Source: Pseudobacteriovorax antillogorgiicola (GTDB taxonomy: Bacteria > Bdellovibrionota_B > Oligoflexia > Oligoflexales > Oligoflexaceae). From it: a DNA stretch of 64,000 bases. The stretch is taken from NCBI RefSeq assembly GCF_900177345.1, contig NZ_FWZT01000015.1, positions 124,001-188,000 of the forward strand. Reading direction: 5' to 3'. Positions 9,466 to 18,600 of this stretch are shown one piece after another. Position 1 is the stretch's first letter, and the number at the start of each line of letters is the position of its first letter. Below the pieces are notes generated by a model, which had not been told where the DNA came from, searched no databases, and saw only the letters and a program-made list of their open reading frames with translations. The position numbers were made by a program, and so were the translations under genes.

Positions 9466-10749
9466 TCAACTGGCCAAGTTGTCTATGATTGCGTTTTCGT
9501 CTTGAATCATCGGTAGGGTGATGGTGAACTTGGTCTGACCGGGGGCACTCTCCACTTCTATGGTCCACTTTAAGGAGCTACATAAGCGGGCTACCAATGC
9601 GAGGCCTACACCGCTGCCTTTGCCAGCCTCCTTGGTGGTGAAAAAAGGGTCGAAGACGTTTTGAATGATGTTCTCTGGGATGCCGGGTCCGTTATCCTCT
9701 ATGGTGACCACAACATCATCGTTGTTGATGCAGCTATCAATGATTATACGTTTGTCAGCGATCGCGGCAATTTCTAAGGCATCAATAGCATTATCAATAA
9801 TGATGCGGAGCATAATCCTTAGGTGGTTCGCCGAACCCTCGCCTAAAAGATCACTTACCACACGATTTTCAATGACCAGGTTTTTACAGCGATCGATCTT
9901 GCCTCTGATGATATCTTGAGCTTCCTCAACAACGTTTCTCACTGAAAAGGCTGTCAGCATTGTCCCGCTCAGCGGAGTGTGGTGACCAAGCGCTAGTAGG
10001 CTGTGCACGATATCAGTGATTCGTTGAACATTGAGGCTTAGTCGCTCCAGTTTTTCCTGGATATCATTGGCAACCTGTTCTTTTAACATCCACCGTTTGA
10101 GCTGGCTGATGTAGCCTTTGATCACTGCTAGTGGGTTATTGATCTCATGAGAGATACCCCCAGCAAAGACACCTAGCGCAGCTAGCTTTTCCTGGAGCCT
10201 CAGCTTTTGTTCATCCTCGCGGATCTTATCAAGCGCTAAGATTGTGGTGTGCTCTGCATAAACCGTGATCCCATAAATTAATATGATGGTGGCGAATCTC
10301 ACTACAAATATGTCGGGTGTTTGCTGGAGGTAGATTTGAGAACTCGGAAAAACTCCAAAAATGAGCGCTAATTTGAATAAGATAACGATCCCTAGGGTCA
10401 AAGCTCCCCAATAGCGGCCCAGAAGAATTACGGCCACAGCGATAATGACTGGAAATAGGTTGTGTGAACCGGCAGCAGTGGGGTACTTCGAATCTAAAAC
10501 AATAGCGCAGATCGCAATAGTACTTGCAGCGACAATGATAAAACCACCAAGTTTTTGCAAGCGATGGCGACCAATGAGCCATTGACTGAGAATGAGTGCG
10601 ATTCCAAGAGTGAGGCATAAACCTCTCACGGTGGCGTTGGCATGCCCTAAAACAAAGAGCATAGACACAGATACGACCCCACCCATCGTCATGATAAGTC
10701 GGGTGAGTCGAAGTTTTTGGTCAGCGATGGTGCCTTCAAAATTTATCAT
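9466..10749 (-). CDS. Membrane sensor histidine kinase
   Basis: A 427-residue inner-membrane kinase. The first ~165 residues hold about six hydrophobic segments with short loops, so the sensor is the membrane domain itself rather than a periplasmic domain. A short linker leads to the HisKA dimerisation helix with the phospho-acceptor His201 in GGISHEINNPLAVIKGY. The HATPase_c domain has the N-box IIDNAID, the G1 box DNGPGIP, the F-box DPFFTTK and the G2 box GKGSGVGLALV. There is no receiver or HPt domain, and no response regulator beside it, so it is an orphan whose partner must lie elsewhere. The ATG at 10749 follows an AAGG site. Confidence 0.93.
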   Translation of the reverse strand: MINFEGTIADQKLRLTRLIMTMGGVVSVSMLFVLGHANATVRGLCLTLGIALILSQWLIGRHRLQKLGGFIIVAASTIAICAIVLDSKYPTAAGSHNLFPVIIAVAVILLGRYWGALTLGIVILFKLALIFGVFPSSQIYLQQTPDIFVVRFATIILIYGITVYAEHTTILALDKIREDEQKLRLQEKLAALGVFAGGISHEINNPLAVIKGYISQLKRWMLKEQVANDIQEKLERLSLNVQRITDIVHSLLALGHHTPLSGTMLTAFSVRNVVEEAQDIIRGKIDRCKNLVIENRVVSDLLGEGSANHLRIMLRIIIDNAIDALEIAAIADKRIIIDSCINNDDVVVTIEDNGPGIPENIIQNVFDPFFTTKEAGKGSGVGLALVARLCSSLKWTIEVESAPGQTKFTITLPMIQDENAIIDNLAS

Positions 10750-10848
10750 GGAGCGCCTTAAGACTCCTTGGTTAGCGTGGAGTAGCCTACAGGTAGTCTA
10801 TCATCCTTCACTAGGCAAAGATGTCTCAGAGGCTATAGGTCCCGACAC

Positions 10849-12363
10849 TCACTGATCGAGGTAGGGCTTGATCATGTCCCAAGCGTCAAACCGAGCGTCC
10901 AGAGTCTTTAGAATGATGAAAACACCACCTATTTTGCGATCGAGGAAGATGACTTCCCTTGGAGGTGGTCTGAGTTTGAAAGTCAGAGCATATTCTGTGG
11001 CCTTCTTGGTAATTCGATTGGGTAGCTCCGATTCGCCCCAGCGGTAGCGATTGTTTTCGTCGAGAAGGTCGTGATTGGTCCTAGGGTCATCAAGGGGCAA
11101 CCATGGCTCCACTGCCAGCGATGCTAGGTCCATGAAGCAGTTGAGCAACTCAGGGCCGTCGGAGTCTTTGAGAAAGCCGACAGCCTTCGCTCCTGCAATG
11201 CACATCTCCTTGTCGTTCAGCATGGCCCCAGTGAGAAGCGTGCGGTAGTGACCCACAAAAGTCTTGGAAAATTTTCGTAGGGCTCCAAAGTCCAGCAGAA
11301 TAATCTGATCTGAGCCATCCTGATTTAGGCGAACTTTGTAGTTGCCGAAGTGGGGATCAGTTTGAACGTGATGGTGGACAAATAACTCCTCCAAGAAAAG
11401 CTTAGCGAAAGCCTGACCTAAATAGCTACGGCGGTCGCCGGATAACCGAGCAACCTCGGGACTATCGAGGTTCACTCCCTGTTCATAGGACGTCGAAATG
11501 ATTTTCGGTCCCGAAAACTCTGGAAAGGTTCTCGGGACGATATAATCCTGCTGCCCCTCCAGCATACTGGCCATTTGATCGGTGTATTTCAGCTCCCGAG
11601 TATAATCCATCTCTTGCTTCAATACGGCATTGATTTCTTTAAACATGGCCTCGAAGCCTTCGTTATGAGTTGGTAGCACCTTGAACATGGCTAAGAGAGA
11701 GCGGAGTGTTTTGACATCACTGTCGATGGCGTTGGCGACGCCCGGATATTGGACTTTGACACAGATTCGCTCACCGGTTTCTTTGATGGTTGCCAAGTGA
11801 ACCTGACCCATGGAGGCAGCCGCGAGTGCTTCCTCTTCGATATCAAGTTGAGCGAGTTGCTCTTCGGTGAATCTCTTCCGGATGATTGGCTCAAGGGATT
11901 CCCAATTGAGAGGAGGGCTGCTTTCATTCAGGGACTTGAGAGCTGTGACAACCTCCTCTGGGAAGAAATGCTCCCCATAAAGGGCTAGCATCTGACCAAC
12001 TTTCATCAGGCTACCTTTGAGCTGTCCTAGCTCTTTGGCTAGGCGATGGGCCTGCACCTCTAGGAGGGCTTTGAACGAACTCTTTTTGGTATCCTTGTCT
12101 GACAAGGCGTGCTTGAGGCTATTGGCTGCGATGGATGCTCCAGATTGCAAGGCAACCTTTGTCATGGAAAGGCTTCGATTTAGAAATCCAGATTTGATTT
12201 TCTTAAGCTTTTTATCGGACAAGAATTCACCTCGGCTGTGGGTCCTGATAGTCGCTTTCAGGGATTTTGGCAATCGGCTGGGGCCGACTTCAATTGTCCG
12301 CCTATTATAATTAGAGTTTCTTAAAAAATGGAGCCCTCTCCGGAGGCGCCTAAGAAAAATCAC
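10849..12363 (-). CDS. ABC1/UbiB family atypical kinase-like protein
   Basis: A 504-residue member of the ABC1 (UbiB/ADCK/AarF) family. Visible motifs are the N-terminal family motif KGSLMKVGQM, the Ala-rich nucleotide loop AAASMGQVH, the catalytic Lys in CVKVQYPGV, the QTDPHFGNY catalytic loop and the LLDFGALR metal-binding motif. These proteins are ATPases needed for ubiquinone or lipid-related processes; the substrate here is unknown, and there is no ubiquinone gene nearby. The C-terminus lacks an obvious membrane anchor. The GTG at 12363 has no convincing ribosome site and the first ~65 residues are basic and poorly conserved, so the true start may lie downstream. It is divergent from the VWA lipoprotein gene. 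Confidence 0.87.
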   Translation of the reverse strand: MIFLRRLRRGLHFLRNSNYNRRTIEVGPSRLPKSLKATIRTHSRGEFLSDKKLKKIKSGFLNRSLSMTKVALQSGASIAANSLKHALSDKDTKKSSFKALLEVQAHRLAKELGQLKGSLMKVGQMLALYGEHFFPEEVVTALKSLNESSPPLNWESLEPIIRKRFTEEQLAQLDIEEEALAAASMGQVHLATIKETGERICVKVQYPGVANAIDSDVKTLRSLLAMFKVLPTHNEGFEAMFKEINAVLKQEMDYTRELKYTDQMASMLEGQQDYIVPRTFPEFSGPKIISTSYEQGVNLDSPEVARLSGDRRSYLGQAFAKLFLEELFVHHHVQTDPHFGNYKVRLNQDGSDQIILLDFGALRKFSKTFVGHYRTLLTGAMLNDKEMCIAGAKAVGFLKDSDGPELLNCFMDLASLAVEPWLPLDDPRTNHDLLDENNRYRWGESELPNRITKKATEYALTFKLRPPPREVIFLDRKIGGVFIILKTLDARFDAWDMIKPYLDQ

Positions 12364-12512
12364 CCATGGGGAAGCTTGCGGAAGGGCTCCACATGCCTGA
12401 TTATACTGGACTTAAAAATATTTTTTGTGGGGGCTTAAGAGAGCTTCCCATCGATCCGATAAGACAGTTTGGTGAGACACGTGCGTCAAAGCACTTCGTG
12501 AGGGGATTGAGA

Positions 12513-13871
12513 ATGAGAAAGCTTCTGATAGCCAGCATGCTTGGCTTTCTGTCGTTTGGCGCGTGCAAGACGACAGAGTTCAAAACTAATGGTGGCCAAA
12601 GAGCCATCGGCACTGAGACTGAAACCTTCTTTCAAGATGAGTATCCAACCAAAGCCCTAAATCTTGTAACCGGTGACGAAAGACTGGCTGCCATCGAACA
12701 ATTTAATCAAAGCCCGATTCCACTTGATATTCTTATCGTTATCGACAATTCAGGGTCGATGGCAGAGGAGCAACAAGGCCTGGCCGATAAAATCGAGCCC
12801 TTGCTCTCTGAGGTGAATGATAGCAACTGGCGGGTGAATATTATCAATACGGATGCTGGCGATCCTCAGTGTTCCCGGGCATTGATCGTTAAAGGCGATC
12901 CACAAGCTGCTGAAAAGTTCAAGGCAGGGATCAACGCAGGAACCGATGGAGCTGGCTTAGAGCGGGGTGTGCTGCGGTCAGTTCAGGGGCTCGAATGCAA
13001 CAACAACTGGCTTCGCACCGAATCTGTGGTTGCTGTCTTAGTTGTCAGCGATGAAGATAACTGCTCGATTGCCAATGGCAACTATGGCTGTGAAGATGAC
13101 CCTAAAGAGTTAAACGGTGAGATGCTCCTAGAGAAATTATCCAGCATCCGCACTGTGGGTGAAACAGCTCGGGTTTATGGAATCCTCTTCGGGCCTGACG
13201 ATGATATTGCCGAGTGTGTTGGTAATAACAATGTGACAGCGACGATCTACGACGACGTTATCCAAAAGACCAATGGTGTTCGGGGCAAGATCTGTTCTAA
13301 CGACTACACTCAGACCCTACAAACGATTTCAAGAGACTTGGCGAGCCTTCTAAAAAACCAATTTTCATTGGCAGCACAGCCCCACGATGGCTCTGCTAGA
13401 GTATATCTTGACGGTGAGCGCTATGAAAACTTCACAGTTGAAGATAACAAGGTAGTCTTGGCAGATAGACTAGCCCAAGGGCAAACAGTCACGATTGACT
13501 ATCTCTATGGCGAAGTGTCGGGGCTCCAGACTGTAGCGATTGATTCACAGCCGAACCCTGGATCGATCCAGGTGATCATTGATGGTGAGGTTGTCGACCC
13601 ATCTCGATTTACCTTTGATGACCAGCAGGGTTACAAGATCAAATTGGCAGATCCTCTGGTTGGAGTTCACGACATTACTGTAAGTTATAAGGAAGAAATT
13701 CCTCTTAAAAAACAATTTGCCTTGACGAGAAGAAATTTTACCGGTGTCGAAGTTACGGTAAATGGGCAAAATGTTACCTTCACGGCGGACCCTTTGAACG
13801 GATCGGTAAGTTTGGATGAGACTCCTGCTCCCGGTTCGGAGATTGTGGTAAGCTACGATTACATCAAATAA
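12513..13871 (+). CDS. VWA-domain lipoprotein with C-terminal beta repeats
   Basis: A 452-residue lipoprotein. The start is the ATG at 12513, preceded by GAGGGG; its signal peptide ends in the lipobox FGAC. After ~65 residues comes a von Willebrand A-type domain with a near-canonical MIDAS motif (DNSGSM in DILIVIDNSGSM). The domain is Cys-rich (for example DPQCSRA, GLECNN, DEDNCSIANGNYGCED), which suggests disulphides and an extracytoplasmic site. From about residue 285 there are three similar ~75-residue units, each built like ITVSYxYG-type beta strands (VTIDYLYG, ITVSYKEE, IVVSYDYI), so repeats of a beta-sandwich fold. An adhesion or surface-binding role is inferred from VWA biology. A 147-base in-frame upstream extension is rejected for want of a signal sequence. 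Confidence 0.85.
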   Translation: MRKLLIASMLGFLSFGACKTTEFKTNGGQRAIGTETETFFQDEYPTKALNLVTGDERLAAIEQFNQSPIPLDILIVIDNSGSMAEEQQGLADKIEPLLSEVNDSNWRVNIINTDAGDPQCSRALIVKGDPQAAEKFKAGINAGTDGAGLERGVLRSVQGLECNNNWLRTESVVAVLVVSDEDNCSIANGNYGCEDDPKELNGEMLLEKLSSIRTVGETARVYGILFGPDDDIAECVGNNNVTATIYDDVIQKTNGVRGKICSNDYTQTLQTISRDLASLLKNQFSLAAQPHDGSARVYLDGERYENFTVEDNKVVLADRLAQGQTVTIDYLYGEVSGLQTVAIDSQPNPGSIQVIIDGEVVDPSRFTFDDQQGYKIKLADPLVGVHDITVSYKEEIPLKKQFALTRRNFTGVEVTVNGQNVTFTADPLNGSVSLDETPAPGSEIVVSYDYIK

Positions 13872-14041
13872 TACGACGATCGTAGGGGCTTAGGGAAGCA
13901 CCAAGCCCCGAAGCCCCTCCGCCAAGCCACTCCCACAACAGTCTCATTGATAAAACTTGATAAGAATAAATAATTTCAAATACGAGCCTTTTGCGTGTTT
14001 AATTCCTTCATGACTCCTTCGAGTTATTTGATCCCCTCTAT

Positions 14042-14084
14042 GGCCAGGTAAGCAAGGGCGTGCTTCCTGGCCTATAGCTTTTTT
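14042..14084 (+). terminator. Rho-independent terminator
   Basis: A long hairpin: GGCCAGG (14042-14048) pairs with CCTGGCC (14066-14072) and AAGCA (14050-14054) with TGCTT (14061-14065), with one bulged base and a six-base loop. Six bases later comes a run of six T (14079-14084). It probably ends the transcript of the VWA lipoprotein gene, although it lies 170 bases after that stop codon. Confidence 0.6.
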
Positions 14085-14234
14085 CTCCTATAGCAATTTT
14101 CCAAGATTCTCATTACAAGAAAGAAAAGGCAGCAGCCTCTAGCCGTTTGCAAATTTTTTTAACATGACTCGCCGGAATTTTCCCTCTAGAACGTAGACAA
14201 CCGTCAGGTTGTTGAGGCTTAGGAGGAGATGGAT

Positions 14235-14357
14235 ATGCGAAAAATGAATGTCGAGAGAACCGCTAGGTTTCTTATCGACATGAGTTTTCTTTTCTTCTAT
14301 GATCCCCGTATCTTGGGAGGTTTGCGAGTACGCACCCAAGTGTATCGAGTTCTTTGA
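14235..14357 (+). CDS. Possible 40-residue small protein
   Basis: A 40-codon frame starting at an ATG six bases after a strong AGGAGGAG site (14221-14228). The product begins MRKMNVERTARFLIDMSF and has a short hydrophobic centre with basic residues at both ends. I recognise no family. The ribosome site is the only positive evidence; the frame lies just upstream of the IS200/IS605-like right end, so it could be a relic of the element rather than a live gene. Confidence 0.3.
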   Translation: MRKMNVERTARFLIDMSFLFFYDPRILGGLRVRTQVYRVL

Positions 14358-14389
14358 AAAGTCGGTATTGGGTTGCATGGATGAATCCT

Positions 14390-14600
14390 TCCATGTGTAA
14401 AACCGTAAAGGTTTGTGAACTCAAGTACTACAGGGGGAGGCTAACGCCTGTGAAGCCTGTATGTCTAAGGAGCTGGTTGCCTTGTGCTGAACAGCTCCCG
14501 ATTCGGGCGGGAATCGCTGTGGCTGAAGTGCTACAGGAATCCCCCACTAGAAACGCGCAAGCGATTTAGTGGCGGGAGGCCGTCAATATATTGTGGTTTC
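14390..14600 (+). mobile_element. Remnant of an IS200/IS605-family element: TnpB tail and right-end hairpin
   Basis: The right-hand part carries a subterminal hairpin: CCCACTA (14543-14549) faces TAGTGGCGGG in the right arm, with AAACGCG/CGCAAGCGATTT as an inner loop-stem, preceded by CAGGAATCCC and followed by GGGAGGCCGTCA. This layout is the one I associate with right ends of IS200/IS605 (IS1341-type) elements. The in-frame translation before it contains RGRLTPVKP and ends LQESPTRNAQAI, like the C-terminal tail of TnpB proteins of that group. No zinc ribbon or RuvC motifs are present upstream, so tnpB itself is missing. In intact elements this 3' stretch also encodes the TnpB guide RNA. The boundaries are approximate; the identification is from pattern memory and needs a search. 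Confidence 0.5.
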
Positions 14601-14649
14601 CAAAGAAGCTCTCTCAAAAGCTCAATTTTAAGAGGTTCTACCTAGTTTT

Positions 14650-15591
14650 ATGAGATATCTCCTTTCGCTCGTTCTTATGATCTCGCTGGCCCCATTCAGT
14701 TTTTCAGGGTCACTAAAACGTGTCGTCCTGGTTCTTGATCGCGAGGAGTCCCAGGGGTTTGGGGTTGTCCCCCTTGCGGTAGAAGGTTTGAAAAAGGCTG
14801 AGCGTCAATTTAATATTTTCTATCAAATCGTTGAGACCGATGCTGCAAACCGCTACGAGGCAACCCTCCAGGGGTTGGCCCTCAAAGGCTTCGATCTTAT
14901 GATCGGGGTTGGGCCCCGTGCTAATGATAGCCTTTGCGACTTAGCTTTTTTGCATAGTCATATCCATGTGTCCCATGTGTCACTCATCGAGGGAGCCTGT
15001 GACAAAGGTCGCAATGTGTCCCTCCTAAAGTTTGATCAGGACGCCATGAGCCAAGCGTTTCAGCAGTTCATCCGAACGGCACGTCAGTCCAAGGAGCCCC
15101 GATTTGCTTGGATCGAGGAGCAATCAGATCCCCAGGCCCTAGAGATTCAGAAGCAGGTCATCCAGGGCTTACGGGGTGACAAACCAGCGCCAACGATCGA
15201 GGTTTACGATTTGGATCAAGATCTATTTTCCCCCCTAAGTGCCCGCGTCCAATCCGGGACTTACGATGGGGTGATCCTGATGGCAAACCCAGAGTTGCAA
15301 AGGCGCTGGCTTGAGCAATGGAGCCGTGATGTGCCATTGATGCTCTCTGGGAAAGGGGCAGGGGGAGCAGCTTTCCGTCTTGTGAAGCGGACTGATGAGT
15401 TGGTCTTTCGAGAGATTGGTAAGCTTGTCACGGATCGAGTCCTGGCTCGGGAGACGGTCTACGGCTTTGCCGATGGAGCCTTAGAACTAAAATTCCCTGA
15501 AGGCAAGGCACGGATTTCTAAAGACGTTCGGCAGGCATTTGATGTGGTGATACGGCCCCGGAACCCGCGGCTTGACACAGCTACTGAGTAA
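14650..15591 (+). CDS. BMP-family-like periplasmic binding protein
   Basis: A 313-residue exported protein: a signal peptide (MRYLLSLVLMISLAPFSFSG), then an alpha/beta fold that reads like the basic membrane protein (BMP/PnrA) class of periplasmic binding proteins, with alternating strands such as VVLVLDREESQGFG, FDLMIGVG and YDGVILMANPE, and a C-terminal ADGALELKFPEGKA segment. BMP proteins usually bind nucleosides for ABC uptake, but no permease or ATPase lies nearby and the ligand motifs are divergent, so a sensory or scavenging role is as likely. It precedes the SNF2 helicase gene by 41 bases on the same strand. Confidence in the fold is moderate and in the ligand is low. Confidence 0.65.
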   Translation: MRYLLSLVLMISLAPFSFSGSLKRVVLVLDREESQGFGVVPLAVEGLKKAERQFNIFYQIVETDAANRYEATLQGLALKGFDLMIGVGPRANDSLCDLAFLHSHIHVSHVSLIEGACDKGRNVSLLKFDQDAMSQAFQQFIRTARQSKEPRFAWIEEQSDPQALEIQKQVIQGLRGDKPAPTIEVYDLDQDLFSPLSARVQSGTYDGVILMANPELQRRWLEQWSRDVPLMLSGKGAGGAAFRLVKRTDELVFREIGKLVTDRVLARETVYGFADGALELKFPEGKARISKDVRQAFDVVIRPRNPRLDTATE

Positions 15592-15632
15592 TCCAACCCT
15601 TATTAATTTTTGCTTTTCCTAACTGAGCGTTT

Positions 15633-18600
15633 ATGAAATACGACAACCTCCTGATTCCCGATGAATACCTCGAAGATCTGATATCGCTCTTAGAGCGAGA
15701 GCTTGAAAAAGAATACCCCAAGACCAAGGTCAATAAAGGGCGACGGCTCCTCGACAACGGCATTCAAAGTTTAGGCTTTGAAGGGGAGGAGGGGTTTGCT
15801 GAGATCTCCGAGAGAGGCGAGATCCATCAGGTTTCTATGACATTGCCAATCTTTGATCTCGCTGGGGGCTATAGCGTGATCAAGTGTACTTGCCTTCAGG
15901 ATCACTTTCAGCTTGAGCCAGAGCGTTGTCACCATATGTGGGCGGCCCAACACGGCTTGCTCGATGGAGCGAAAGCACGTCTTGAAGAGAAACAAGGTAC
16001 TGGCAATTCGGTTGAGTCTCTCTTTGCAACCTTGGAAGCCGTAGTCGAAGCCGAGGATAATATTGAGGACGAAACTTTAAAGCCAAGGCTTCTGTGGCAG
16101 CTGAGTAAAGATTTCGAGCTAAGTCCAGTGGCATTATCAGCAGGTCGTGGGAGAGCAAAAAAGAAGGTACTAGGCTGGAGCGAACTTTTACGCCGCAATG
16201 ATCTGTGGCAAGGAACAGTACACCAGCCTTTGATGACATATGTTCGTGTCGATCCTGGCTCAGGGCATGCCCTTGTTGACCACTTTAGTATCCTGCTAGA
16301 CCTAGCAAAAATGTTAGATGCTCCGGTTCAGAATGAGGATGGCGATAGCATTAGCGTCGATGTCATGGGTACGGCACTCATCGGCAAGAATCAAGAAGAC
16401 GGCTTGATCGTTCAGCCCCGCTTTCATGATGGAACGGAGATTCAGCATCTGGATGCAGAAGGTGGTGCTGTGAGCTTTGCCACTGCTACACAAGTTCTCC
16501 TAGCCCCTCTCAACCCTAAGCAATTTACCTTGATGCAGAAGCTGATTGAACAGCCTGTTGCGGTTCCTTCCAGTGACAAAGATCGGCTTTTCCAGTATTT
16601 ATCAAAACTTAGCGATCAGATTCCAGTATCGATGGATCGTATGGCAGAGGGTGAGGCAGCTGACGATCGATTGATCCTCAGGCTTATTCCTTTCGAATCC
16701 GGTGCGATTAAGGGCGAAGTCTGGGTGAAGCCCAGCCCTACCGGAGCTTATATGATTCCAGGAGTTGGAATGGAGTCGGTGCTAGATCTTAGCGATCCTG
16801 AGCAGCCATACTCACGGCCACGAGATCTTTGGCGGGAGCAAGAGGTAGCCCAGGAGCTAGCTGAAGATCTCGGGCTCGATCGAATGCCACGTCACGGACC
16901 CAATGACTTCATTCTCGCTGATGTGCAAAGAGCCTTGGGGTTGATCGAGGCCTTAAAGCAAAGTCGACTGCGGGAGCGGTGCTTGATCGAATGGCCCAAA
17001 AACGGTGCCCAGAGTCTTGAAGGTAAGCTCGAACTCGGTGACAAGCTTGAAGAACAGGCCATCTCCATTGCGATTGGCGAACCACAGGACTGGTTTCAAG
17101 TCAAAGGCCAAGTGGAGGTTCAGGGAGAGTCCCTGCGCCTTGAGGAGCTACTCGCTGCGCTTAAGAAGCAGCGCCGCTTCATTCAATTGCCTTCTGGTAA
17201 ATGGGCCACCATCACGGACGTTTTCCGCAAGAGAATGGAGGCAGTCCAAGGAGTTTTAGAAGAGGACCAAGAGGAGGTTTTTGTCAGCCCTGGGCAAGCA
17301 GAAGAACTTGAGCGCCAAGTGGAGCAAGACAATATCCAGATTGAGCAAGCCTCCCAGGCCTGGTGGCGCTTAAAAAAACGAATCGTTCGCAAAGATATCC
17401 TGGACGAAAATCCTCCCAGAGACTTCAAGGCAACCTTACGGCCGTATCAGCTAGAGGGCTTTCGCTGGCTCCATCGCTTGGCTGTTTGGGGTATGGGAGC
17501 CTGTCTGGCCGATGATATGGGACTTGGCAAGACGATCCAAACTCTGGCTATTCTGCAAAAACACGCTCGCAAAGGGCCATCGCTGGTGGTGGCACCGGTG
17601 TCAGTGGCGAGCAACTGGCAGAAGGAGTGTGAGAAATTCTGCCCTAATCTTCAGGCCATGATCTATCGAGATCGAGATCGGCAGGATTTGCTTGATAACC
17701 TGATGCCTGAGGATATTCTTATTACAAGCTACGGCCTCCTGCTTCGAGACGTTGAATATCTGAAGGAAGTTGACTGGAATTGTCTCATTTTAGACGAAGC
17801 ACAGAGCATCAAGAATGCTAAGAGCAAAACTGCGAAAGCAGTTCAATCCCTTTCGAGTCAGTGGACCCTAGCCCTATCAGGCACCCCTATCGAAAATCAC
17901 TTGGGTGATCTATGGAGTTTGTTCCGCACAATCAACCCAGGATTGCTTGGTTCGTGGGAGCGTTTCAAGCGATCCTACGGATTTCCTATTAGTCGTGACA
18001 ACAGTGAGGAGGCGCGCGCGCGCCTAGAAAAGCGTATCAAGCCCTTTATCTTACGCCGTTTGAAGAAGGATCATTTAAAGGAATTGCCGCCAAAATCAGA
18101 AATCAATCTCGATGTGGAGATGTCGTCGGATGAGATGGATGTTTACCAAGCCATTCGCCTTGAGGCGGTGCAAAAGATTGAAGGTGGCGATGAAGGCCAA
18201 ACCGAGGCTCAGAAACGGGTGGCGATCCTTGGGGCATTGACCCGCTTGAGGCAGGCAGCCTGTCACCCCAAGCTAGTCATGGATACTTGGAATGATAGCT
18301 CCTCCAAACTAGAGCTATTTGCGAGCCTTGCTGAACAAGTTCACGAAAATAGACATAAAGCTTTGGTATTCAGTCAGTTTACCAGTCATCTAGCTCTGGT
18401 TCGCGAGAAGCTTGATGACCTAGGCTATACCTATGCCTATCTTGACGGCAGCACTCCCGTCACGGCACGTCAACGACAGGTGGACGCCTTTCAAGAAGGT
18501 GGTTTGGACTTCTTCTTGATTTCCTTGAAGGCTGGGGGTACCGGAATCACACTTACAGAAGCAGACTTTGTTATCCATATGGACCCTTGGTGGAATCCAG

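Larger units (their letters stand above)
13872..14649. other. Gene-poor interval with terminator, small ORF and IS remnant
   Basis: 778 bases between the VWA lipoprotein and the BMP-like gene without a normal gene. It holds, in order: a GC-rich inverted repeat (13884-13891 with 13911-13918) just after the VWA stop, a strong terminator hairpin (14042-14084), a short inverted repeat ACAACC/GGTTGT (14197-14212), a 40-codon reading frame with a strong ribosome site (14235-14357), and sequence resembling the right end of an IS200/IS605 element (about 14390-14600). The remaining bases show nothing I can assign. Confidence 0.6.

Noticed and set aside
14139-14378. 79-codon frame on the - strand
   Set aside because: It is antisense to the small frame with a strong ribosome site and the IS-like end, without coding signs of its own.
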